This document shows positions 47,353 to 58,711 of a DNA stretch of 64,000 nt, piece after piece. The notes below the pieces were generated by a model. The model did not search any database. It saw nothing but the letters and a program-made list of their open reading frames with translations, and had not been told where the DNA came from. Made by a program: the position numbers and the translations under genes. Every line of letters begins with the position of its first letter. Positions within the stretch are counted from its first letter, which is position 1. Origin of the DNA: Salvator merianae (lineage: Eukaryota > Chordata > Lepidosauria > Squamata > Teiidae); assembly GCA_003586115.2 (NCBI GenBank), contig QVOM02000034.1:106048462-106112461 (forward strand), given 5' to 3'.

Positions 47353-49916
47353 ACACCTGTATGTCCCTAGTTTCTACTGAGGATAGTAATCTGTCCAGGT
47401 CTCTCTCTGTTTGCCACCATCCTTCTTCACAATTATGAGCTTTTGATTTTCACAGCTGAGATCAAACCCAACAATTAAGAAATGGATTTAGAAACAACAA
47501 TTGTCTAAAGAGAGTGAAGCCTTGCTGGAAAACTGGACACAATCTTAAAGATTGGTGAGAAGAGAATTTGAAGGAGACCTGCAAGCTATACAGGAGGCAA
47601 GACTATTTAAAGCTATGATACTATAATGTCAGCAAGCATGCATACTGCAGATCAAAAGGTCATATATACCCACGAGAATGCCAGCATGGGGTGGCAGTGA
47701 CAGGGCAGCTACAGATCAGAATGAGCTAAAGGCCAGCTCCTAAGAAACAGCGAGCAGAGGCTGTTTACTTGTGCCCTGCTTATGGGTTTCCATATACAGT
47801 TGATTGCTCCTGTGAGAATAGGCTGTTGCATTAGGTGGGATACAAGTCCTGCCTTTATTCCCAAAGAGCTCCGTGCTGTGTATTATTCTCTTCTTCTTCA
47901 TTTCAACCCTTTTGGCAGTTCTGTACAGTCTGCCCAGACTAGGCTAGCTGTATCCCATAAATGAGCATCTACGCAGTAGAGCAGTCCCCAGGAAACTGTG
48001 TGTCATGGAATGTTCTAGCTGCATGCGACTTAACACTGGGGTGATGAAAATCACACTGGAGACCACTCTAAGGGTAGACTGCTCTAAAGCAGTCAGCCAA
48101 ACTTTCCCAGCTATAGGCTGATCCACCTGTCTGCCGTGCAGATGGTTCTACCAACCTAAAAGTCACATGAAGCCCAGGGCCACTTTACTGGGCTCTCAGA
48201 AATGGGGTGTTTCTGCTGGGCTCTCAGAAATGGAGTGAGAATATCCTAGGCTGGAAATTTTGGAATCCAGAAGCTTTCATTCTCTAAAGTTAGGCTGGGA
48301 CTGGCAGGTATCTTGTGGATGGCTGCTGGCATGGTCTCCACAAGCTTGTGCTTCCTACCCCAAACCACCTGATCCAGGCAAGGAGGACAGCCCCATTTTC
48401 TCACTAATGCACAGAACACGGAAGCTCCCTTGGGAACCTTCCAGGTTTCTCCCCACGTTGTAGGAATCTGCTAACGATCCCTAAGAAGTGGTTGTCTAAG
48501 ACCCTCCAATGTGGGTCAAATCTGCTAGTTGGCTTGCAGTGTCCTTGCAGAGTAATTTTTAAAATGTAGTGGGGGCAGGGGTGGGGGTTGGTTGATCTCA
48601 GTCTTGCACAAAGGAAGAGTGGAAAAATAGCATTCATTTTTACAAAACTATTCCAATCATCAGAAACAAAATGAGAAAGTAATATATAAAATGAAGCAGA
48701 AATTTGAGCTATATTTTGACACAACTGTTATATCAAACCATAGCAATCAATATAAATGCCTCAGATGGAGGAACCAGCAAGATAGAGAAAAATAATAATT
48801 GAAGATGAATAGGGAAATTGCACACACATATAAGAGCTTGGGTGAATGCGTATACATGGATATAAATTATTTACGTAGTCTACAGAAGTTGTTAGATATG
48901 TACATGCAGAAGGCATTTGAAGATCCAAGTGAAATAGAGGTGATAGATCAAATTCTAGGACTGATTGACAAATTAAAAATTAACAAGTCATTGGTTCTAG
49001 GTAGCATATATATGGCATCACAAAATTAAAGTTTTTGATCTTGTAGCAGAAGTAAGCAACTTGCCATTAAATTCAGCCTCTTTTCTGAAGGTTAAAAAAA
49101 AAGTTTCCAGAACAGATTTTTAAATGGAGATCTTTATGAAGCAAGAAAATTACATTGGCCTAAATTATGACTCTGGAAATTATTCAGCAACAGAATTAAA
49201 TGATAATTCTTGACAATAATGAAGAAGCATTATGGAAGGCATGTCATACACCACCACATCTCTGATAATGATATCTGGCAAGGGAGATGGGAAAAAGAAT
49301 TATTCAGGCTCCCAAAATTTTTTGGAGGGGAACAATATTTCAAGAAAAAAAAAAGATGGTGATGAATAGCACCTGGCACACTTGATAAGTTTCGGAGCTT
49401 CTGATTGCAACATTTATAAATAGAAGCATCCAGATCTTTAGCCAAAGAGCAAGAAGGGTTATAGCCAGTCATATGCACACATTTGAAGACCTGTGAGTCA
49501 AAATGGGCAGCAAAATATTTAGTCAGGTGCCTGCATTTGCAAGTCCTTGGAAGTGTTCCTTCTGAGACACATGGTAAGCATCATTTTTGTTTTTAAGGTT
49601 CTGCCTGATGTTGAGGTTGGACAGAGCAGCAACTTATCAGGATTTTTGTGGCTGGCTGAAGAACCTTGTTAGTGTATCAGTCTTCTTCCTGGGCATTAGG
49701 AAAAGCACTAAACCCCTTAATCTTTTGGGCAAAATAGCCACTGTTAGAACAAAGTTATTCCCCAAATCACTATATTACTTCCAATCCCTTCACATACCCA
49801 TACCTAGTTCAACTATAAAGCAATGGGAACATTTTCTCAAGCTGCAGCTTCCCAAAGGGACCCTCTGGAAACCCACAGATTCTGGAGGCTGGGGAATTCT
49901 GAAGCTTTTCAATTAA
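47290..49916. other. Intron stretch, otherwise unassigned
   Basis: Apart from the GT repeat I recognise nothing firm. The AT-rich part at 48720-49480 has open frames (48799-49029, 49230-49478) without a domain I know; it could be an old LINE, unproven. Confidence 0.35.
47314..47349. repeat. (GT)n microsatellite
   Basis: About 18 GT units, preceded by TATATATAGGTAT and followed by ATGTAC. Confidence 0.95.
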
Positions 49917-50340
49917 GGGCATTTCCATAATGGCCTCTTGTAGACTGTTCCAGTGAGACCGGATCAGCTGGAGCAGCCCACGTGTCCCGGAACAAGGCTG
50001 TCCACATCTGGACAGCAGTTCTGGGACAGACCCTGTGCTGACCCTGAAGCTCTCATGAGCTTTGGAGCTAGCTCCAAGGACTCAGACAGCCAGGAACAGA
50101 AGTTCCTAGCCTTGGAGCCCTTGGGGCACCTATTTTGTCAGTGAGCTTTGTTGCACCACTAAAATGGGCCCCTCAGTTAAACCAGAACATGGAGGTGTGT
50201 GCCTTCTGCAACACTCCGTGGTCTGGTTTAACACCTGCTAGACTTTATTAAAAATCCTACCAGTATCCCAGGCCTATGCTCCATCCAATGTGGATGGAGT
50301 GTAATAGCAAGGTGTGTGGCCTTCCTTATACTGCACCAAC
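49917..50340 (+). mobile_element. Group B MITE copy, right end unclear
   Basis: Starts GGGCATTTCCATAATGGCCT, then GTTCCAGTGAGACCGGATCA, CTGAAGCTCTCATGAGCTTT, AGGAACAGAAGTTCCTAGCC and AAAATGGGCCCCTCAG, in group B order. The typical right terminus is not seen. Confidence 0.6.
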
Positions 50341-50781
50341 ATGCTCCTAATAAGGAAATTTTTAAGATAAGAAGAAAGCACTACAATAGCAGTGCTCTTC
50401 CTGAAGTGCTGGATGCTGTTTGCATGTGTGCCACTGTCCCTGGCTGTGCTATTATTGTAACTCAGGAACTTTTATGCTTTGGCTACGACACTGATTACTT
50501 GGTTGGGGAAGATCATTGAATGTTTACACGATCTATACCAAAGGTCTTGGGATGGGTTACAAAAGACAAAAACAATACAAACGAGTTAAAAACAGAGCCA
50601 AATTTGATTAAAATCATGTATAGATTCCAGTTAAAAAATCATGTTCATGCTACATTCTTTAATATTCTTCAATATTAATATTAAGGAAAATTGTATGAAG
50701 GTGAGCCAGATTGTTGAAGTGAATCCTGGATCCTATGTACTGCCTGTGAAAAATTTATTATATCATCATTCACACCACACA

Positions 50782-50985
50782 ATAAGAACATAAGACGAAC
50801 CCTGCTGCATCGGGCCACAGCCCATCTAGTCCAGCATCCTCTCTCATGCAGAGGCCCACCAATTGCTTTTGGGCACTCTCAAGCAGAAGACAAAGGCAAA
50901 GCCTCCACCTACTCTCGACTCCCTGCAGATGGCCCCAGAGGCATCCTGCCTGTCTTTGCAACCTGGGGACAGTAACACAGAGGAA
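50782..50985 (+). repeat. Dispersed repeat group J
   Basis: AATAAGAACATAAGACGAAC, GCCCATCTAGTCCAGCATCC, GGCCCACCAATTGCTTTTGG and GAGGCATCCTGCCTGTCTTT, matching the copies at 39729 and 61023. Confidence 0.65.
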
Positions 50986-51345
50986 TGGTTTTATGGCAGC
51001 TGCATCCGGACACTAATAAAAGGGTGTTAAAGTCAAGAGCCCTGGGCCTGGCATTCACACATTGTGCAGCGAGCTCCAGAGGTGAGCAATGCATCCTTCG
51101 AGATGTTCCATGTGTAAATCCAAGGACCGATTTCACCCTCATACGCGCTATTGCTTTCTGAGTGCAAAGAGAGTCCCCCAGATGACTTACCAGGGGACAG
51201 TTTCTGCTGTACACTATTTAACACCAGATGAAAAAGGCTGCCTTTCAAAGCTGTTTCTTGTCCAGCACTAGAGAAACCTTGCACAGCTTTGGAAACACTA
51301 GGGATGGGAAGTCCTGGACTTCCACTACAGAGACAGCCCAGATAC

Positions 51346-51448
51346 GCGCTCGCTTCGGCAGCACATATACTGAAATTGGAATGATACAGAGAAGATTAGA
51401 ATGGCCCTGTGCAAGGATGACACGCAAATGCTTGAAGCATTCCATATT
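51346..51448 (+). pseudogene. U6 snRNA retropseudogene
   Basis: Starts GCGCTCGCTTCGGCAGCACA and continues TATACTGAAATTGGAATGAT, ACAGAGAAGATTAG and CAAGGATGACACGCAAATG, which is U6 spliceosomal RNA along its whole length. It differs from the highly conserved vertebrate U6 at several places: T2 to C, a lost C in the GGCCCC run, changes in the AAATTCGTGAAGCG stretch, and loss of the terminal T-run. It is followed by a purine-rich tail (51449-51490). Duplicated AGAGRCAGCCCAGATAC flanks it at 51329-51345 and 51491-51507 (16 of 17 match). This shows insertion by LINE machinery. It lacks U6 promoter elements in view (no TATA box near -30), so it is not expected to be expressed. Confidence 0.9.
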
Positions 51449-53224
51449 GAAGAAGAAGAGGAGGAGGAAGAAGAATAAAAAAAAAGAGAGAGAGGCAGCC
51501 CAGATACTGCCTCAGATACTGTCTGTTACACTGCTGGTAAAGATTCATGAGTAAGAACGGGGAAAAAAATATCAAGACAACCATTCTCTAAACTCTGTAG
51601 CTCTATGAAAATGATCTCCTATTTAGCATGTGTTTCACAGAATAGAATAATTAGAGTGGAATAGTGACTACTGGGTAGAAGAATCTTCGGGGTTTGATAT
51701 AGTCAGTATAAAATCCCTTCAAAAGAATTTTAAATAGATATACAGTACCATTTTTCCAAATGTGAGTAGTAGTTGGAAAAAAAAAAACTGCTGAGAAAGG
51801 TGGCAAACTTCCCATTCCCTGCCATCTTCAAAGAAAGATAAATTGTCTTTCTAAAAATGAGCTTCCTACAAAATGTGATACAAAGCAATGCAGCTATATT
51901 AAGCTGTATATGTCCAATCTGTATCATCTGTTCCACTACATATCACAGTTATTGGAGGAAATTTCTTTATCATAAACATGTCAGATTTGGTGTCTGTTTT
52001 AGACCTCACAATTTATTGCACTGAGTGCAAGAATATCAGGCCTGTTCCTGGATATTTAATGAGAGCATCATTCATACATTGAAGCCATCTAATATTTCAC
52101 CTTGATCCTTTAATTTTTGAGTTTTAGAGTTCAGTACATTTAGTCAAATGATTATAAAGAGGTAGGTAATGTGATTCTCTGAAAATGTCAATGGATTCCA
52201 GCTGCTGACATCTTTAGCCAGACTGGCTAATGTCCTGGAATTAGAAGTGATGTCCAGTAATAAATGGATGGCACCGTATCGCAGGATTGCAAACTTGGAT
52301 GAGGCGACAGACTTTCATGACCACCTCTGGATATGCCCTTCAGTCAGGCTCATGACAGACACTTTCCCAGTGCCCCCAAAAGCAAAATAAAACCTTTTGC
52401 CAAGCTTTGTGTAAGTGAGTGTATGGGTTGTCAGGCTTTTACTAGTTTGTCAGATACATCAGCAATGTGCCCGAGTATGTGTGGGCTGTAACAGAAGAAA
52501 ATGGAAAGAAAACACACAGCAGGGTTCTTTTAAAATAAACACAAGATTTTATGATATATGTAAAAATGTACTGAAAAAATATCATATGTAAATCATATAT
52601 AAAATATTATGAATCGAACAAGGATATACATACACTTCTAATAATGAAACTCCCTCTTCATTATACCAGCTTGTCATCCAGTCAAATTCCTTGATTACCT
52701 TTACTGCCTAAATCCTGGCAGCATATTACTTCTGACCCTAAGGCTGCAGTCACACTTTAATTTTAAACCTGCTTCTGCCCTTTTTTTGCTCTGAGGGGCG
52801 ATACCTAAAAAACAATTTCTGTACCTTTTCTGGACTAAACTCCCAGGAAAGAGATGATTCTTTAACCAGATTTTGTCAGCACTGAGGCTGTTTGACCTTA
52901 TTAGTCTGTTTTAATTGTTTGAGGTGTGATCAGAAGGGGACAATTTGCAAAGGGGACTAGGCAAAGGGACAGTTCCATTTCCCTCTTGCCCAATGCCAGG
53001 ACTTGTGGGCATTCTGGAGGGGTGGTGCCATTGTCCCCCACTTTCTCCTTGCCCTTCTTCTGGAGGAAGGCTCCCCTCTTGGTACGACTGATGCTTTGTG
53101 TTTGCTTTGGTTATGTTTCTCCCTTTCTCTCTCATGGAGAAAAGGTGAAAAAAAGCCACAGGGTGGACAATACTTGAAGAGTTAAGGGGGAGAGGAAGGG
53201 GAAAAAGAGCAGGCTTAGCTCCTG

Positions 53225-53502
53225 CTCTCACATCCCCAGCTCCTGTTTATGTTTCTCGCCGCGACAATGGCCGGGAAGCATTTAGCCACTGCCATGGCAA
53301 CCATCAATGCCACGGATCGCGCAGGCACACTTGTGCGATCATGTAGGCACAGGGCGCTTCGCCACGTGGCTGTGTGTTCACACCCAGAAGCAGGTGTGGA
53401 ACGATCAGGAACAGCTGGAGACTGCTCCTGATCATGCACACTGGCCTCCACAAACTGTGGAGGCACTTGCATGTTCACTAGTAAGCAAGTGCGAAATGGC
53501 TC
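53225..53502 (+). mobile_element. Group D MITE copy, right part
   Basis: Contains GCCACTGCCATGGCAACCAT, TGTTCACACCCAGAAGCAGG, TCAGGAACAGCTGGAGACTG and GAGGCACTTGCATGTTCACT, then the right terminus GTGCGAAATGGCTC. The order matches the copies at 5534 and 19840. It abuts the Tc1 remnant. Confidence 0.65.
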
Positions 53503-53504
53503 AG

Positions 53505-54116
53505 AGTAAACACAAAATGCAGCTTTCAAATGATCTTTTCATTTATTGAAGGAAAAAAAGTTATCCACACCTACGTCATCCATATAAAAAAGTAATTGCC
53601 CCCTTAAACTTAATACCTGGTCATGGCAACCAAACGTTTCCAATAACTGGCGATCAGTCATTAACATCACCATGGAGGAATTTCAGCCTACCCTTCTTTG
53701 CAGAACGAGCATGATCTGCCCTTTTAAGGTCCTGTCACGGCATCTCTATGGTGTTCAAGCCAGGACTTTTAGGCCACTCCCAAACCTTGTTTATTTTGAG
53801 CCTTTGAGGTGGATTTACTCTTGAGCTTTGAAACATTGTTTTCTTGCATAACTGAATTGTACTTGAGCTTCAAATCATGGACTGATGACCAGACATTTTT
53901 CTTCAGTATTTTCTGGTAGAGAGCAGAATTAATGGTTCCTTCAATTATGGCAGGTCCCCCAGGCCCTGAAGCAATAAAGCATCCCCACACCAACACACTA
54001 CCATCAGCATGTTCGACCATTGATATGATATCTTATTGTGGAATGCTGTGTTAGCTTTAAGTCAGCTACAATGGGATCCATGTCTTCTAAAAGGTTCTGC
54101 CTTTGACTGGTGCAGT
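53505..54116 (-). pseudogene. Tc1/mariner transposase remnant
   Basis: On the minus strand, 53769-54020 encodes SVLVWGCFIASGPGGPAIIE, then GTINSALYQKILKKNV and SKSTSKAQNKQG, the middle of a Tc1-type DDE transposase. Further downstream, in other frames, are NTIEM and DLKRA, the region of the last catalytic glutamate. The DNDPKH-type motif, which carries the second catalytic aspartate, reads ENNVSKL here, so that residue is lost. The 3' part (53505-53640) resembles the end of such elements (AGTAAACACAAAATGCAGC). The N-terminal DNA-binding domain and left end are missing; the sequence fades near 54116, close to the group C insertion. Frameshifts confirm it is dead. Confidence 0.8.
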
Positions 54117-54815
54117 TTCTGGTCACACAATGCAGACAGTGGGCCTTTTTGCACTGAGCTCGGTAGACCGTTCCCAGTAGTTGGCTTCGGACCGGAGGGG
54201 TTAGAGAACGCTGGCTGCCCTTTGCACTGCCAGCCAGAGGAACAGACCCGAAGCCGACCAGCAGAGGGAACAATGCGAATGGCAGCCGCTAGTTCCGTAC
54301 CGCACTCCGTACCATCGAGCTCCGCTTCATACCCAGAGGGCTCGTTACGGAGCCAGCTTCGCAACGGCAGCTAGGCTGCCATGCCCAAAGGGCTATCCTG
54401 GGTGTGAAGCTTCGCACCCGGGTGTGAAAACTTCGCACCTGGATGTGAAGCTTCAGACCTGGATGTGAAACTTTGGACCATGCATGCGCAGCTGCGCCAG
54501 CCATGCCCGGCCGCCATTTCAAATGCGGACGGGAGTGCGAAAGCACCGAGCCCGATCTTCACTCCATCACGCAGGTCGGAATGAAGACAAGCTTTTACTT
54601 GTCTTGCCTTACCCAGGATCAGGTACGAATCGGGAGCGAAGTGGTTGGGATCGGGTGAGGCGCACCCGCGGCAGTGCGAAAGCTCCGTTCCAGCTAGCGC
54701 TTAAAAACGGTCTACCACTGGAGTGCGAACAGGCCCAGTGTCTGTGCTGTGTGGTCTATTCCACATTAGAATGGGATAATTATCCCATTCTAACATGGAA
54801 AGTGCAAAAAGTTCC
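54117..54815 (-). mobile_element. Group D left end, reversed, with group C inside
   Basis: To the right of the group C element, GTGCTGTGTGGTCTATTCCA leads into a perfect 28-base palindrome at 54766-54793 (centre GGATAATTATCC) and the terminus GTGCAAAAAGTTCC. This is the palindrome-bearing end of group D in reverse. Left of the C element only AATGCAGACAGT is clearly of the same unit. The Tc1 remnant seems to have cut the D unit beyond. Confidence 0.6.
54141..54736. mobile_element. Group C MITE (596 bp) inside group D
   Basis: Starts GGGCCTTTTTGCACTGAGCT and ends GTGCGAACAGGCCC, flanked by AGT on both sides (54138-54140 and 54737-54739). Highly similar to the copy at 44696 (TAGACCGTTCCCAGTAGTTG, CAGAGGAACAGACCCGAAGC). 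Contains four units of a ~20-bp GAAGCTTCGCACCCGGGTGT-like motif at 54406-54479. CpG-rich. No coding capacity. Confidence 0.88.
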
Positions 54816-55330
54816 CATTTCTCTGATATCTTTTCCAGACTTCTCCAAAATAGTTCTTGTTCTGAATCAACCAATCTTTTCCCATCTCCTCATTTACTTC
54901 CTCACTAACCTGTTCCATATCTGGAGCCACTTCTCCCACTATCTCTCCAGTTTCTGCACTCTTGTCTTTGAATCCCTCCTGCAGTTCCTTCATCAGTGTT
55001 AATATTTTAGTTCTTACTTCTGACATATTATTTCTCAGAGTCTGAAACATTTTCCGTAGAAATTATTAACGAGGACAATCATAGAAAGCATGGTGTGAAA
55101 GATATTGTAGACACAAAGAGTTTGTGCAGGAAAATATGAGGTCCAGTGACCTGGATGCTATATGAATCAAGCCTTCTTCTGAAATAGTTAAGGTGCTCCT
55201 AAGTGACTATATTATAGACTGTGTTTACATGTAGTTAAAAAAAGGAATCTCTGAGGGAACGTAGAAATGGTTAGCTGAATGGGATCATTCATGCACCAGT
55301 CTGCCTTGGTCTCCTCTGATGAACATTCTA

Positions 55331-55647
55331 GGCTGTATTCACACATGGGAGAGAAAAGCCGCTCAGAAACTCTTTAGAGATGTGTGTGCGCGCGTGTGTG
55401 TGTGACCCCATGTTCTCATTCCATCTTTTCTAGCCTAGAATGTTCATGAGAGAAGGAAGAAACAGATTGACAAGTGAACGATACCAGCTGTGAGCCATCT
55501 CTAAGCTACCGTAGAGGAGCTTTTTCCTTCTGCATATGTGCATATTCTTAGGCTAGAATGGGTGGGTTAGAGATAGATGAGAAAATGGGCATCACACGCT
55601 ACCATCTCAGTTGGAGATAGGGGTTTTGATAATGTGTGGATGCAGCC
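55331..55647. mobile_element. Group G MITE (317 bp)
   Basis: Starts GGCTGTATTCACACATGGGA and ends TGTGTGGATGCAGCC. CTA precedes and TGA follows. The interior has TTCTAGCCTAGAATGTTCAT, CAGCTGTGAGCCATCTCTAA and an inner TTCTTAGGCTAGAATGGG counterpart. A (TG)(CG) run lies at 55380-55404. No coding capacity. Confidence 0.6.
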
Positions 55648-56702
55648 TGAGCTCTGCAGTAGAATATGTGTGTTGAATGCACTAAGTGCCAGGTCTAAGC
55701 TTAGGAAAGACCTATGGTAGTCAGAGCACCACAGCACAATAATCACTCATTATACAGATAATTAGCCTTATTTTAAGAGATGAACAAATTCCTACCTGTT
55801 TTCCACTAAACAGAGTTTTGCTTGAAGAGAATGCAAGGGAGGTAAAAGCAATAGCAGTGGGAACTCACTATGCAAATATTCATTTATGAGCCATTTTTAT
55901 AGGATGAATTGAGCTAGTATAATAAAGCATAACAAGCAAACTTCATGGACTTCTACTCTGACCTGGAGTAAAACATTATCATATATGCATATCAATTAAT
56001 AAAACAGTTTACTACAGGTAGTGCAGTTTACTAATGTATGCCAGGAGAGGCCATGGAACTTTCCACATGTTGTAAAATAGCTGTAAGGACTCGAGTTTTC
56101 AGGATAGCGACCATGTGCTTGCTCGTGAAATTCACAGCTGTCCCAGGTTTTAGGCAGGATAATGCATGTGGCCGAAAGAGTGGCACGGTTTATCTGAAAA
56201 CGTACATTTCCAGTGGCCTGCATTAGACATGGCAATCTTTCTGTGTCTTCTGAGGAAGCAGGCAAACCCACCTTCCTTAAAAAACAACAACTCTGAAGTA
56301 AATTTGGGTATACAAATACTCTTGTCTTATTGAGCATCGCTTGCCCTTAGGAAAGAGGGAGGTGGCTTGGTTGAGCCACTGCTTCCAGACCATCTAGATG
56401 AACCATTTTGAGCAAAGGATTTTATCTCTCCCACACCCACCCATGGAGCCAGCATCTTCCTGTTTACCCCCAGTCAGTACAGCCACTCGAAGAGTTTTCC
56501 CCACTTGCATTTTTCTTTGCCCGTGGACCTGGTACACATATCTTTTTCTGCAAGGTTGGTCCATGTTTGCCTTTGGAACAGGAGGAGGAGTGAGAGACAC
56601 CATTGCTGCTACAATGTCCCCCATCTACTTCCCTGCCCTCTTGTACATGGCTATGGCATTCCCCACTGCGATTTTCATCCCCCTTTTCCCACACAGCAGG
56701 CT

Positions 56703-56734
<32 letters not shown>

Positions 56735-57720
56735 TATTTGCGAAAATCCAGGTACCTGGATATTTGTATATAGGAAGGTCCAAATATAAAAGTGTTTGCA
56801 TTTTTCTAAGATCCATGCATCTCAATACCCAGGTATGCAATGATCAATTTATCCAGGCACCTGGACTTTTCTAAGGAAAAAAAGCCAGAGACTCAAATAA
56901 TTTGCTGGAGGCAAACTAGTTACAATGTTTTAAGCTTTTCTTACAGGTTTATTATGACTCCATATTTTTGTGCTCATGTTTTCATGTCATACTAAAGCCT
57001 GTGAGGACTTTGCACACAGTCTCCAATAGATTGTTTGAGTCTCTGTATTTATGAAGAGACAAAAGGAAAAAAAAGTGAAGTAAGTGTTTTGATTTCATTG
57101 CCATTTTCTTTGATATTATTCTGACATTGTCTTTAGTTTGTCTGCTTAGCATTGCTTCAGATTTTATTTTGTGCATTAATCCATGTACATTCCTAACTCT
57201 TATCCTCCCAATACTCAAGAATATAAGGATTTGATTTAAGAAAAGAAAAAGAAATCTAAGCATGCTGCTTGGTGATAAAGATGACACTGCCTCTAGGGCT
57301 GCACAAGTTGATCAGCCAATCACAGGAGACCAAGTGTGCAGCACCATCTGTCAATTACACACCTGCAGCTACCCCCCAAGAAAAGCCCAGTTTTGCAAAA
57401 AGATGTTGGCTGCAGTGTAAACAGCAACTGCCCACCTTTAATGTAGGTTTTCCTTGAAAATGAGGACAGGGGAAAAAACACAAGAAAGAATATCTCATAT
57501 TTTTAGAAGAATTTGAATCTAACCCTCCTATGTGTAACTGTACCCTAGATTGCATTACTGAAGATACAGGATTGTATTAAATGAGATAAGTCATATTTTA
57601 TCGGTCATGTAAAATGCAGAAAAATCCCAGAAACTATGTTACGCAAAGAAAGTCACATTTTAACAACGGTGTATAAGCAAAACTGTGATATGTAAAACTG
57701 AGTTACAAAACAAGCAACTA
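55648..57720. other. Intron stretch, mostly unassigned
   Basis: No gene recognised. The open frame at 56398-56874 (158 codons) has no domain I know and includes a run from the TTTA repeat. Nothing else stands out. Confidence 0.4.
56702..56733. repeat. (TTTA)n microsatellite
   Basis: About eight ATTT units without interruption. Confidence 0.95.
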
Positions 57721-57945
57721 CATATTGGCACTTGTACCCCACCTTTCCTTAAAAGAATCCAAGCATTCTTTTAGAATCTCAGCATTCTCCTCTCCTCTAT
57801 TTTATCCTCACAAAAATTATGTGAAGTAGATGAGACTGAGAAGGAATGACTGAGCCACATCACACAGTGAGCTGTTCTGGTTTATGGGGGTTAGAACCCA
57901 GAGTCCCTGAGGTTCTAACCTAACACTAGCTGACTTCCTTTGATC
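57721..57945 (-). repeat. MIR-like tRNA SINE
   Basis: On the + strand: CTTGTACCCCACCTTTCCTT, CTCTATTTTATCCTCACAAA, GAGCCACATCACACAGTGAG, GGGTTAGAACCCAGAG and CTAACCTAACACTAGCTGAC. In reverse this is the CORE/MIR layout with a B-box-like GGGTTCTAACCCC near the 5' side. Same type as 23655-24390 and 63860-64000. Confidence 0.7.
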
Positions 57946-57963
57946 TCCCTAAACTGCAGTGAA

Positions 57964-58516
57964 GGCTATGTTCACATGGCATCCCCTTCAATTAGGATTG
58001 AAGTGGGAGATGCTGCTAGCATGGCTTAGCTTTTGAGGGAAACCATTTACGTGTCACCCTCCAAATCAACTTGTGGTGCTGTCAGTGCCTGCATGCAAGG
58101 GCCAGTTGCCATCCCATCATGACAGGTGGCCATGCACCAGCAGCCACTCGATTCAGTTTTGAGACTGCACTCACACATAGCAAAAGTAGGGTTTCAAAAA
58201 CAACTTAGAGACACTAGCAAGTAGCCCTTGTATTCTGTAATCCACCTTCTCTAATCTAGAGGCTTCATGAGAAGGGGAGAGTCAAACTGACATAGGAGCA
58301 ATCCAACTTGTGAGCCATCTCTAACCTCCACAGAGGAGATTTTTTTCACCATGTCTGAACATAGCCTGAATCAATGAGATCGGGCACCATCAGAATTGTC
58401 CTGTCCCCAAGGATGACTTGAGGAAACACAAGGGTGGAAGATTATTTGATTTCCCTTCCCTAGGTGCTTCTCCTCCTAGGCCTCAAGTTGTCCTTCATTG
58501 CTGTGTGAACATGACC
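57964..58516. mobile_element. Group H MITE hosting a group G MITE
   Basis: Starts GGCTATGTTCACATGGCATC and ends GCTGTGTGAACATGACC, with GAA before and TAA after. The interior (GCATGCAAGGGCCAGTTGCC, CCAAGGATGACTTGAGGAAA) is not shared with other groups. A G element sits inside at 58163-58366. Confidence 0.5.
58163..58366. mobile_element. Group G MITE (204 bp) inside group H
   Basis: Starts GACTGCACTCACACATAGCA and ends GTCTGAACATAGCC. TGA lies on both sides (58160-58162 and 58367-58369). The interior matches the copy at 55331 (CTAATCTAGAGGCTTCATGA, CTTGTGAGCCATCTCTAACC). Confidence 0.7.
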
Positions 58517-58711
58517 TAAATCTGCAGAAGACCTAAATGTAATTGAGTGAGACCAAGGGAGACCTCTAGTCAAGTTTCACCCCTCCCTTACCATCCTGGT
58601 AGAAATGTTCCATAAGCCTTTGCTTCTCAGTGCTGTAGACTACAGCTGAGCCTAGTGTCAGAAATGGAGCTCAAGACAAGTTCTTCACAGACAGAAATAC
58701 AGCTAACCAGG

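Noticed and set aside
51346..51448. Functional U6 snRNA gene
   Set aside because: Several changes in invariant positions, no terminal T-run, and flanking target duplications show a retropseudogene.
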